From assembly GCF_025447595.1 (NCBI RefSeq), contig NZ_JAOEJU010000035.1:1-44077 (forward strand): DNA of 44,077 bases, written 5' to 3'. Below are positions 8,713 through 17,291 of the stretch, one piece after another. This DNA is from Pseudomonas koreensis (lineage in GTDB: Bacteria; Pseudomonadota; Gammaproteobacteria; Pseudomonadales; Pseudomonadaceae). How positions within the stretch are numbered: the first letter of the stretch is position 1; every line of letters begins with the position of its first letter. The notes beneath the pieces were generated by a model, which worked only from the letters and a program-made list of their open reading frames with translations, was not told where the DNA came from and ran no database searches. Made by a program: the position numbers and the translations under genes.

Positions 8713-9162
8713 ATGACTCTTAAAAGAATTTCTGTTGTATTGCTGGCCTGTCTGACCTTGTCCGCCTGTGGCGGTGTCGACCCGAATTCCCCGCTGGGTC
8801 AGCGCAAGGCGATCTTCAAGCAGATGCTCAAGACCGGCGAAGACCTGGGCGGCATGCTGCGCGGACGCATCGCCTTCGACGGGCCGAAATTTGCGGAAGG
8901 TGCGGTCAAGCTCGATGCGTTGTCCCATGAGCCGTGGAAACATTTCCCGCAGGTGCGCGAAGAAGATCACACCAGCGCCAAGGACGATGTCTGGCAGAAA
9001 CAGGCCCGCTTCCAGGAAATGGCCCGGACCCTCGAAGCGGCCACCGGTGAACTGGTGATCGCCAGCAAGGTTCAACCTTACAAGGCCAGCAACCTGGGGC
9101 CGGCGGTGCAGAAAGTCGAAGATGCCTGCAGTGCCTGCCATAAAGAGTTTCGCGACCACTGA
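8713..9162 (+). CDS. Class II (c'/c556-type) cytochrome c, predicted lipoprotein
   Basis: A 149-residue protein with an N-terminal signal peptide ending in LSAC (lipobox, Cys19) and a single heme-binding CSACH at residues 139-143, six residues from the C-terminus. A C-terminal CxxCH after an all-helical body is the hallmark of cytochrome c'/c556 proteins. It would be an electron carrier or gas-binding heme protein anchored on the periplasmic side. The double processing, lipidation plus heme attachment, is less usual for this family. It is convergent with the DUF1090 gene across a perfect hairpin. No redox partner gene is adjacent. Confidence 0.85.
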   Translation: MTLKRISVVLLACLTLSACGGVDPNSPLGQRKAIFKQMLKTGEDLGGMLRGRIAFDGPKFAEGAVKLDALSHEPWKHFPQVREEDHTSAKDDVWQKQARFQEMARTLEAATGELVIASKVQPYKASNLGPAVQKVEDACSACHKEFRDH

Positions 9163-9170
9163 TGTTCAAG

Positions 9171-9195
9171 GGATCACGGCTTTTGGCCGTGATCC
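9171..9195. terminator. Hairpin between convergent genes
   Basis: GGATCACGGC (9171-9180), loop TTTTG, GCCGTGATCC (9186-9195): a perfect 10-bp stem followed on the plus strand by a weak T-rich tail (TTGGTTT). It probably terminates the cytochrome gene and possibly also the DUF1090 gene coming from the other side. Confidence 0.75.
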
Positions 9196-9204
9196 TTGGT
9201 TTGC

Positions 9205-9600
9205 TTACTTGTCGAGTTCGTCCAGCGCGTCCTGCAATTCCTTGCGCGATTCGGCGAGCTTGTTCTTGCGCTTGTCGATCTTCTCCGGATCTCCCTTCTT
9301 CATGGCTTTGTCCAGATCGGCCTGACGCTTGCTCACTTCGTGCTTGGCATCGAGCACCTTGTTTTCGCGTTCTTTCTTCAGGCCGGCGTCGGTGCAGTGT
9401 TCGGTGACTTCGCGCAGGGCGGTTTCGAGGCCGGCCTGCTGGTCGGCGTTGCCGCGGGACTTGGCCTGTTCGATCTGATTGATGATGCCCTGCTTCTTGG
9501 CGGCACAACCGGTCAGGCCCGGCGCGTCTTCGTCGGCCATCACGGGGGCGGCGAGGACTGCGCAGAATGACAGCAGGGCGAGCGGTGCGAGAAATTTCAT
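9205..9600 (-). CDS. DUF1090 family periplasmic protein (YqjC-like)
   Basis: A 131-residue protein with a cleavable signal peptide (MKFLAPLALLSFCAVLAAPVMA) and a highly charged, coiled-coil-like mature part rich in K, E, D and R. Two cysteines (TGCAAKKQG and EHCTDAG) could form a disulfide. Pattern and length match DUF1090, the YqjC family, whose function is unknown. The ATG at 9600 has GGAGC five to nine bases upstream; a longer in-frame version would lose the signal peptide. It lies 97 bases downstream of ligB on the same strand. Confidence 0.85.
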   Translation of the reverse strand: MKFLAPLALLSFCAVLAAPVMADEDAPGLTGCAAKKQGIINQIEQAKSRGNADQQAGLETALREVTEHCTDAGLKKERENKVLDAKHEVSKRQADLDKAMKKGDPEKIDKRKNKLAESRKELQDALDELDK

Positions 9601-9697
9601 AAAAGCTCCATGTGCAAAGGCAATCGGTCGGTGAAGCACTGCGCTGTTGGAGCGCTCCGGCGGACGTTGGGTTCCCGGCGGGCCGGGGATTGCGTGT

Positions 9698-11374
9698 TCA
9701 GAAGCCGTCGACGCCGGCGGCTTGCAAGGTTTCACTCAGGGCCAGTACCTGCGGGTCGCGAAAAAAGGCGCTCAATTGCGCCGCGCGGCCCGGGCCGATT
9801 CCGGCTTCTGCCTGCCATTGTTCGGTATTGCGTTGTGCCAGCGCCTGCCATGAATCGGCGAGTGTTGCCTGACCGGTCGGTGGCAATCCCAGGGCTTTGA
9901 GCCACTGTAGGAACGGTCGTTGGCGGGCGCCGTGAAAACTGTGTAGCAGGCGAGCACTGCTGCGCTCGCCGAGACCGGCAATGTTAGCAAGCTCCGGCCC
10001 GTCGAGGGTCAACCAATCCAACAGGCTGTTCAGGCGGCCTGTTTCCAGAAGTTTCTCCCAGGTGCCGCGACCGACATGGGGCAGGGCCAGTCCCTGCTTG
10101 CCGCTGAGCCAGGTCAGGCGCGCGAGGAACTGGCTTTCGCAGCCCGGCGTCGGTTGCCAGCAGCTCAGGGCGTGAAAGTCGCTGGCGAGCGGAACGGTCA
10201 GATCGGCGCGTTCGGTGCTGCGAAGCACCACGCTGTCCAGGCGCGGGATCGTCAGCCCGGCCAGGCTGATTGCCACCTGATCGCCGGGGCGAATGTCCAG
10301 TTTCTGCCAACGCCTGAGCGAACTGACGCTGACCCGTTTGATCTGTCGGTCATCGAGCATCACTGGCGACAGTTCGAGCACCGGCGTAATGCGCCCGGTG
10401 CGGCCGATCTTGAAGTTCACCTTGCGCACATCGGCCAGCGCCTGGGCGAAAGGGTACTTCCAGGCGACAGCCCAGTAGGGCGGGGGAGCCTGCCAGCGTT
10501 CGGCGGGCGGTCGCAGGCTCTGACGCAGAACCACCCCGTCCGTAGCGAACGGCAATGGCGAGCGATACCAGTGATCGCGCCAGTGTTGCGCGTCGTTCAG
10601 GCTGGCGACGGCCTGGGTGTAGGGCTCCGTGGTAGGGAAACCGAATTGCGCCAGGGCGACGATTCGCTCCGGCAAGTCCTTCGGCCCTTGCGGCCAGTCC
10701 CAGACAAACAGCCCGATGCCGGCGGCGTGTTCCGCGTCCAGATCCTTGCGCCCCAGCAGCCCGGCCACGGTGGCGCGAGCGTTGGCGCTGCCAGCACGTG
10801 CCTGCGTATGTCCGTTCAAGCGCCAGTAGAGTTCGCCTTGCACAAGCAGATCTGCCGATGGCGTCAGCTGTTGCGGAATGGCTCCGATCTTTTTTGCCGA
10901 CGCGGTCCAGTCCTGCCCGCGAACACCATCCCCGCGACTGATCGCCTGATGCAGTCGGCCATCGCGATAGATCAAGGTCACCGCTACGCCATCGACCTTG
11001 GGTTGTACCCAGACGTTTTGGCGGTCGCGCAGCCAGGTGGCGATGTCCGCTGCGTCGTGAAGCTTGTCCAGACCGGTGTGAGCGACAGGGTGCGCAACCG
11101 GGCCTGATGCGGAGCGCACCGGGTCGCGCGGTGACGGAAGTTTGAAACACCGGCGCCATTCGTTCAGGCGCAAGCGGGACTGATCGTAGAGTTCATCGGC
11201 GATCACCGAGCGGCCTTCGCGATGATAGGCGTCGTCCCAGCGATCGATCTGTTGTTGCAGGGCGGCGACTTCGCTCGATGCCCGGGCGGCGCCCCAGTCG
11301 GGACAATCGTCAGCGAAGGCGTTGAGGTGGAAGACCGGCAGGAAAAACAACAACAGGCGCAGTGTGGCAAGCAT
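9698..11374 (-). CDS. ligB: NAD+-dependent DNA ligase LigB
   Basis: A 558-residue second NAD+-dependent DNA ligase, shorter than LigA (about 670). The adenylation motif KVDG is at residues 126-129 (Lys126 the expected AMP acceptor), followed by the nucleotidyltransferase core, an OB-fold region (GRTGRITPVLELSPV) and a helix-hairpin-helix region (IAGLGERSSARLL and IGPGRAAQL). The zinc finger is reduced to one visible Cys pair (SCWQPTPGC), and there is no BRCT domain, as in other LigB proteins. The first 21 residues (LATLRLLLFFLPVFHLNAFA) look like a cleavable Sec signal peptide, which is odd for a DNA enzyme although E. coli LigB has a similar N-terminus. Role uncertain. Confidence 0.93.
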   Translation of the reverse strand: MLATLRLLLFFLPVFHLNAFADDCPDWGAARASSEVAALQQQIDRWDDAYHREGRSVIADELYDQSRLRLNEWRRCFKLPSPRDPVRSASGPVAHPVAHTGLDKLHDAADIATWLRDRQNVWVQPKVDGVAVTLIYRDGRLHQAISRGDGVRGQDWTASAKKIGAIPQQLTPSADLLVQGELYWRLNGHTQARAGSANARATVAGLLGRKDLDAEHAAGIGLFVWDWPQGPKDLPERIVALAQFGFPTTEPYTQAVASLNDAQHWRDHWYRSPLPFATDGVVLRQSLRPPAERWQAPPPYWAVAWKYPFAQALADVRKVNFKIGRTGRITPVLELSPVMLDDRQIKRVSVSSLRRWQKLDIRPGDQVAISLAGLTIPRLDSVVLRSTERADLTVPLASDFHALSCWQPTPGCESQFLARLTWLSGKQGLALPHVGRGTWEKLLETGRLNSLLDWLTLDGPELANIAGLGERSSARLLHSFHGARQRPFLQWLKALGLPPTGQATLADSWQALAQRNTEQWQAEAGIGPGRAAQLSAFFRDPQVLALSETLQAAGVDGF

Positions 11375-11491
11375 CGTGAGCGTCCTTGCTCAGAGAGATG
11401 CTTGAAGGCTAGGCGAGGAATTGTTGTTGAGAGCGGTGGGTGTTTTGCGAGCTGTTTCCGATGCGGATGTGATGTCGCTGATTCGGGCCTC

Positions 11492-11514
11492 ATCGCGAGC
11501 AAGCTCGCTCCCAC
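11492..11514. repeat. Solitary REP copy, AAGCTT-core type
   Basis: A single ATCGCGAGCAAGCTCGCTCC copy without its inverted partner, located between the ligB start and the metK terminator. It is the only unpaired REP noticed in the window. Confidence 0.88.
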
Positions 11515-11526
11515 GGAGTACGAATG

Positions 11527-11562
11527 AAAAAGCCCCGCACGGCGAACCGTGCGGGGCTTTTT
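11527..11562. terminator. Strong bidirectional intrinsic terminator after metK
   Basis: A 16-bp perfect stem, AAAAAGCCCCGCACGG (11527-11542) and CCGTGCGGGGCTTTTT (11547-11562), with a CGAA loop. The A/T ends give a U-tract in both directions. It lies 15 bases beyond the metK stop. Confidence 0.93.
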
Positions 11563-11577
11563 GTACCGCCAGGAAAA

Positions 11578-12768
<1,191 letters not shown>

Positions 12769-12786
12769 CTCGATGTTTTCCTGAAT

Positions 12787-13782
12787 TTACCGATGGTGAG
12801 TGTCGCCAGCCGGTCGCTGAAAATGGCGGACCTGAATCTGGAAACCATTACGTAAGCCTACATAGAGGCTTTCCCCGGGAACGAGTCCCGCAGCGGTGGC
12901 CCAACGGGCCAGATCGTCCTGTTCAAACCCCAACCACAGATCACCGCAGGCCTCCCTGGCCCAACTCTGGTTGTGGCTACATAACTCTGTCACGAGCAGG
13001 CTACCGCCCGGTTGCAGCAGGCTGGCCATGTGCTTGAGCGCTTCGGCCGGCGCGGCGAAATGGTGCAACACCATGTTCAACACCACGCAATCGGCCTGAA
13101 GGCTCACGCCATTCAATGCATCGGCCAATTGCAGGCTGACGTTAGTCAGCTTTTCACGTTCACATACCTGGCGGGCCAGTTCGAGCATCGCCGCGCTGTT
13201 GTCCAGTGCGGTTACGGTGCCGAAGCGACGCGCCAGTTCCGGCAGGAAAGCTCCATCGCCGGGGCCGACTTCAATGGCCGTGGCAGCGCCATTGAAATTC
13301 AGTTTGTCGAGCAGGGCCAGCACGCTTTCACGGTACTGCGGCAGGCCGGCAATCAAATCCTGCTGGGCGCGGAATTTCTCCGCGACCCGGGCGAAAAAGT
13401 CCTGGCTGTTGGCCGCGCGTTGCCCGTGAACCTGTGCGATCCGGGATTCAACGTCGGCTGGCAGCGCCAGATTGTCGACTTCTTCTAACAATGCAGCGTG
13501 CAACTTGCCGCCCAGCAACTCGGTGTGTGGCAGGGCGCGGCGATAGAAAACCGCATTGCCTTCTCGGCGAGTCGCCACCAGATCCGCCTGCGCCAGCACT
13601 TTAAGGTGATGGCTCATGCCGGACTGGCCGATATCGAAAATCTGCGCCAGTTCCAGAACGCCGAACGAGTCATTGGCCAGGGCGCGCAATACATTCAGCC
13701 GCAGCGGATCGCCGCCAGCCTTGCACAGGGCCGCCAGCTCGTCGCAATCGTCATGGCGAATGGAAGGCACGCGTAAGTTCAT
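12787..13782 (-). CDS. ArsR-family regulator fused to a SAM-dependent methyltransferase domain (SahR-like)
   Basis: A 331-residue fusion. Residues about 15-85 form an ArsR winged helix (LELAQIFDIGQSGMSHHLKVLAQADLVATRREGN). Residues about 140-320 form a class I methyltransferase with motif I IEVGPGDGAF near 170 and VLNMVLHHF as a later motif. No metal-binding ELCVCD-type site is visible, arguing against metal sensing. ArsR-type SAH-sensing regulators of the methionine cycle (SahR) are known in Proteobacteria, and the position directly upstream of metK supports such a role; SAH or SAM as ligand of the methyltransferase-like domain is inference. A near-perfect palindrome lies 44-63 bases upstream of the start. 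No good ribosome site is seen before the ATG. Confidence 0.85.
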   Translation of the reverse strand: MNLRVPSIRHDDCDELAALCKAGGDPLRLNVLRALANDSFGVLELAQIFDIGQSGMSHHLKVLAQADLVATRREGNAVFYRRALPHTELLGGKLHAALLEEVDNLALPADVESRIAQVHGQRAANSQDFFARVAEKFRAQQDLIAGLPQYRESVLALLDKLNFNGAATAIEVGPGDGAFLPELARRFGTVTALDNSAAMLELARQVCEREKLTNVSLQLADALNGVSLQADCVVLNMVLHHFAAPAEALKHMASLLQPGGSLLVTELCSHNQSWAREACGDLWLGFEQDDLARWATAAGLVPGESLYVGLRNGFQIQVRHFQRPAGDTHHR

Positions 13783-13810
13783 AGGGCTGGCAGTCTAGTG
13801 ACGGGTGGAA

Positions 13811-13856
13811 TCCATCGCAAGGTCTATATCAAAAAGTTTTGATATTGCTCGATGGA
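13811..13856. promoter_or_regulatory. Nested palindrome, probable operator of the ArsR-type regulator
   Basis: ATATCAAAA (13826-13834), AG, TTTTGATAT (13837-13845) is a perfect 9-bp inverted repeat with a 2-base spacer, typical in size for an ArsR-family site. It is flanked by a second inverted pair, TCCATCG (13811-13817) and CGATGGA (13850-13856). It lies upstream of the regulator-metK unit and about 210 bases before tktA, so autoregulation is the simplest reading. Confidence 0.65.
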
Positions 13857-13914
13857 TGGCGCATTCGATTGCACTTCTCATCGCCCTGTTAGCTCTACAA
13901 ACGAACAGCGGAAA

Positions 13915-14019
13915 GGTTTCACCAACCGAAACCGATGTTATCCATTGGAAAAACGCCTCCGGATGACTATCTGTCATTGCCCCGAGGCGTCTTGGTGAGG
14001 GAAAATGCTCGCCTTTTTT
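13915..14019 (+). promoter_or_regulatory. Structured tktA leader with terminator-like hairpin (candidate attenuator)
   Basis: Three stems can form before tktA: GGTTTC/GAAACC (13915-13920, 13928-13933); ACGCCTC/GAGGCGT (13953-13959, 13984-13990); and GGTGAG/CTCGCC (13994-13999, 14008-14013) followed by six T (14014-14019), as in an intrinsic terminator. The GAGGCG strand of stem 2 could instead pair with CGCCTT (14010-14015), which would break stem 3. tktA starts 35 bases further on. The pairings are visible; regulation is inferred. Confidence 0.45.
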
Positions 14020-14053
14020 CCGTATTGATTTAACAAACCCCAGGAGATCAGCG

Positions 14054-16051
14054 ATGCCTAGCCGTCGTGAGCGTGCCAACGCCATTCGTGCCCTCAGCAT
14101 GGATGCCGTGCAAAAAGCCAACAGCGGCCATCCCGGTGCACCTATGGGTATGGCAGATATCGCCGAAGTGCTTTGGCGCGACTACCTCAAGCACAACCCG
14201 AGCAATCCATCGTTCGCCGACCGTGACCGCTTCGTGCTGTCCAACGGCCACGGCTCGATGTTGATCTACTCGCTGCTGCACCTGACCGGCTACGACCTGT
14301 CGATCGACGACCTGAAGCAGTTCCGCCAATTGCACAGCCGCACCCCGGGCCACCCGGAATTCGGTTACACCCCGGGCGTTGAAACCACCACCGGCCCGCT
14401 GGGTCAGGGTCTGGCCAACGCCGTGGGCTTCGCCCTGGCAGAAAAAGTACTGGGCGCGCAGTTCAACCGTCCTGGCCACAACATCGTCGACCACCACACC
14501 TACGTGTTCCTGGGTGATGGCTGCATGATGGAAGGCATTTCCCACGAAGTCGCTTCCCTGGCCGGCACTCTGGGCCTGGGCAAGCTGATCGCCTTCTACG
14601 ATGACAACGGCATCTCCATCGACGGCGAAGTCGAAGGCTGGTTCACCGATGACACGCCGAAGCGTTTCGAATCGTACAACTGGCAAGTGATCCGCAACGT
14701 CGACGGTCACGACCCGGAGGAGATCAAGACCGCCATCGAGACCGCTCGCAAGAGCCCGCTGCCGACCCTGATCTGCTGCAAGACCACCATCGGTTTCGGT
14801 TCGCCGAACAAGCAAGGCAAGGAAGATTGCCACGGCGCCCCGCTGGGTGACGCGGAAATCGCCCTGACCCGTCAGGCGCTGAACTGGAACCACGGCCCGT
14901 TCGAAATCCCGGCCGACATTTATGCCGAGTGGGATGCCAAGGAAAAAGGCCGCGCCGCCGAAGCCGAGTGGGACCAGCGTTTTGCTGCCTACTCCGCCGC
15001 GTTCCCGACCGAAGCCAACGAGCTGATCCGTCGCCTGAGCGGCGAGCTGCCGGCCGACTTCTCCGAGAAGGCCGATGCCTACATCGCCGAAGTTGCGGCC
15101 AAGGGCGAAACCATCGCCAGCCGTAAAGCCAGCCAGAACGCCCTGAACGCGTTCGGCCCGCTGCTGCCGGAAGTGCTGGGTGGTTCGGCTGACCTGGCCG
15201 GTTCCAACCTGACCCTGTGGAAAGGCTGCAAAGGCGTCAGCGCCGAAGACGCCAGCGGCAACTACATGTACTACGGCGTGCGCGAGTTCGGCATGACCGC
15301 CATCATGAATGGCGTTGCCCTGCACGGTGGTCTGGTGCCTTACGGCGCGACCTTCCTGATGTTCATGGAATACGCCCGCAACGCCGTGCGCATGTCCGCT
15401 CTGATGAAGCAGCGCGTGATCCACGTCTACACCCACGACTCCATCGGTCTGGGCGAAGACGGCCCGACGCACCAGCCGATCGAGCAACTGACCAGCCTGC
15501 GCAGCACGCCGAACCTCGACACCTGGCGTCCAGCCGATGCCGTTGAATCGGCAGTGGCGTGGAAAAACGCTCTGGAGCGCAAGGATGGTCCTTCCGCGCT
15601 GATCTTCTCGCGTCAGAATCTGCAGCACCAGACCCGTGATGCCGGCCAGATCGCCGACATCCGTCGTGGTGGTTACGTGCTGAAGGACTGCGCAGGCGAG
15701 CCTGAGCTGATCCTGATCGCTACCGGTTCGGAAGTCGGTCTGGCCGTTCAGGCCTACGACAAACTGACCGAGCAGGGCCGCAAGGTGCGCGTGGTTTCCA
15801 TGCCATGCACCAGCGCGTTCGACGCTCAGGACGCCAGCTACAAGCAATCGGTCCTGCCGTTGCAGGTTGGCGCGCGTATCGCGATCGAAGCGGCCCACGC
15901 CGACTTCTGGTTCAAGTACGTGGGTCTGGAAGGTCGCGTGATCGGCATGACCACCTACGGCGAATCGGCTCCGGCTTCGGCACTTTTCGAAGAGTTCGGC
16001 TTCACCCTGGAAAACATCCTGGGTCAGGCTGAAGAGCTGCTGGAAGACTGA
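14054..16051 (+). CDS. tktA: Transketolase
   Basis: A 665-residue thiamine-diphosphate enzyme of the pentose phosphate pathway that transfers two-carbon ketol units between sugar phosphates. Visible signatures: NSGHPGAPMGMADIAEVLW near residue 22, the ThDP motif GDGCMMEGISHEVASLAG followed by DDNGISIDG near 155-195, and HDSIGLGEDGPTHQPIEQ near 470. Length matches the family. AGGAG at 14042-14046 precedes the ATG by seven bases. It heads a same-strand series with epd, pgk, two small lipoproteins and fba, although a REP pair interrupts the space to epd. Its leader has terminator-like structure. Confidence 0.98.
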   Translation: MPSRRERANAIRALSMDAVQKANSGHPGAPMGMADIAEVLWRDYLKHNPSNPSFADRDRFVLSNGHGSMLIYSLLHLTGYDLSIDDLKQFRQLHSRTPGHPEFGYTPGVETTTGPLGQGLANAVGFALAEKVLGAQFNRPGHNIVDHHTYVFLGDGCMMEGISHEVASLAGTLGLGKLIAFYDDNGISIDGEVEGWFTDDTPKRFESYNWQVIRNVDGHDPEEIKTAIETARKSPLPTLICCKTTIGFGSPNKQGKEDCHGAPLGDAEIALTRQALNWNHGPFEIPADIYAEWDAKEKGRAAEAEWDQRFAAYSAAFPTEANELIRRLSGELPADFSEKADAYIAEVAAKGETIASRKASQNALNAFGPLLPEVLGGSADLAGSNLTLWKGCKGVSAEDASGNYMYYGVREFGMTAIMNGVALHGGLVPYGATFLMFMEYARNAVRMSALMKQRVIHVYTHDSIGLGEDGPTHQPIEQLTSLRSTPNLDTWRPADAVESAVAWKNALERKDGPSALIFSRQNLQHQTRDAGQIADIRRGGYVLKDCAGEPELILIATGSEVGLAVQAYDKLTEQGRKVRVVSMPCTSAFDAQDASYKQSVLPLQVGARIAIEAAHADFWFKYVGLEGRVIGMTTYGESAPASALFEEFGFTLENILGQAEELLED

Positions 16052-16081
16052 TCCAGAAAAGGTGTCGCCTGAACTGACGCC

Positions 16082-16170
16082 TTCGCGAGCAAGCTCGCTC
16101 CCACAATGTTTTAGGTTGATCACACATTTGTGTACACCAAAGAACCTGTGGGAGCGAGCTTGCTCGCGAT
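16082..16170. repeat. REP pair (REPIN-like) between tktA and epd
   Basis: TTCGCGAGCAAGCTCGCTCC and its complement, with about 41 bases between them, fill most of the 175-base gap between tktA and epd. If the genes are co-transcribed, the mRNA would carry this hairpin, which in other systems stabilises upstream message. Confidence 0.92.
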
Positions 16171-16226
16171 AGCGATGGTTCAGGCGCCATCGCATCAACG
16201 GATACGCCACGGTAATCGAGAACCCC

Positions 16227-17279
16227 ATGCCTCAACCGCGTCCCTACAAAGTTGCACTCAACGGCTACGGCCGGATTGGTCGTTGCGTCTTGCGTGCGTT
16301 GTTCGAGCGAGGCGAGAAGGCCGGGTTTGAGATTGTCGCGATCAACGATCTGGCCGACATGGCCAGCATCGAATACCTGACACGCTTCGACTCCACCCAC
16401 GGCCGGTTCCCGGGCGAAGTGAAGGTCGACGGCGATTGTCTGCATATTAATGGCGACTGCGTGAAGGTCCTGCGCAGTGCCACTCCCGAAGGCATCGATT
16501 GGGCGTCGCTGGGCGTCGATCTGGTGCTCGAATGCTCCGGCGCCTACCACACCCGCGCAGACGGCCAGCGTTTTCTCGACGCCGGCGCGCCGCGTGTGCT
16601 GTTTTCGCAGCCGATGGCCAGCGAGGCGGATGTCGACGCCACCATCGTCTACGGCGTCAATCAGGATTGCCTGACCGGCGACGAACTGCTGGTGTCCAAC
16701 GCCTCCTGCACTACCAACTGCGGCGTGCCGCTGTTGCGGCTGTTGGATCAGGCGGTCGGCCTGGATTACGTGTCGATCACCACGATTCACTCGGCGATGA
16801 ACGATCAGCCGGTGATCGACGCCTATCACCACGAAGACCTGCGCCGCACCCGTTCGGCGTTCCAGTCGGTGATCCCGGTGTCCACCGGTCTGGCGCGTGG
16901 CATCGAGCGTCTGCTGCCGGAACTTGCCGGGCGAATTCAGGCCAAAGCCGTACGCGTGCCGACGGTCAACGTGTCCTGCCTCGACATCACGATGCAGACC
17001 GCCAGCGACACCGACGCCGGCGAGGTCAACCGGATCCTGCGCGACGCCGCCACCAGCGGCCCGCTCAAAGGTTTGTTGGCCTACACCGAGCTTCCCCATG
17101 CTAGCTGTGATTTTAATCATGACCCACATTCGGCCATCGTCGATGCCAGTCAGACCCGCGTTTCCGGCCCACGGCTGGTGAACATCCTGGCCTGGTTCGA
17201 CAACGAATGGGGTTTTGCCAACCGAATGCTGGATGTTGCAGAACACTATCTGCAAACAGCGACTTCAAAAAAACCGTAG
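16227..17279 (+). CDS. epd: D-erythrose-4-phosphate dehydrogenase
   Basis: A 350-residue NAD-dependent enzyme of the GAPDH fold that oxidises erythrose-4-phosphate to 4-phosphoerythronate, the first step of the DXP-dependent PLP pathway. The Rossmann start is VALNGYGRIGRCVLRAL, and the catalytic Cys161 lies in SNASCTTNC. Placement between tktA and pgk and the divergence from typical glycolytic GAPDH favour Epd over GapA, although a second GAPDH is the alternative. The stop at 17277-17279 touches the ribosome site of pgk, so the pair is very likely translationally linked. Confidence 0.9.
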   Translation: MPQPRPYKVALNGYGRIGRCVLRALFERGEKAGFEIVAINDLADMASIEYLTRFDSTHGRFPGEVKVDGDCLHINGDCVKVLRSATPEGIDWASLGVDLVLECSGAYHTRADGQRFLDAGAPRVLFSQPMASEADVDATIVYGVNQDCLTGDELLVSNASCTTNCGVPLLRLLDQAVGLDYVSITTIHSAMNDQPVIDAYHHEDLRRTRSAFQSVIPVSTGLARGIERLLPELAGRIQAKAVRVPTVNVSCLDITMQTASDTDAGEVNRILRDAATSGPLKGLLAYTELPHASCDFNHDPHSAIVDASQTRVSGPRLVNILAWFDNEWGFANRMLDVAEHYLQTATSKKP

Positions 17280-17291
17280 GAAGTGCGACCC

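Noticed and set aside
13811..13856. Intrinsic terminator reading of the ATATCAAAA palindrome
   Set aside because: It lies between divergent genes with no upstream transcript to stop, and the AT-only stem suits an operator better.
14048..16228. 726-codon open frame on the minus strand opposite tktA
   Set aside because: It mirrors the codon structure of tktA (GC-rich third positions), has no family resemblance and overlaps a certain gene completely. Similar long shadows lie opposite ahcY, nhaP, dbpA/flavoprotein, tldD/E, betA and betB.
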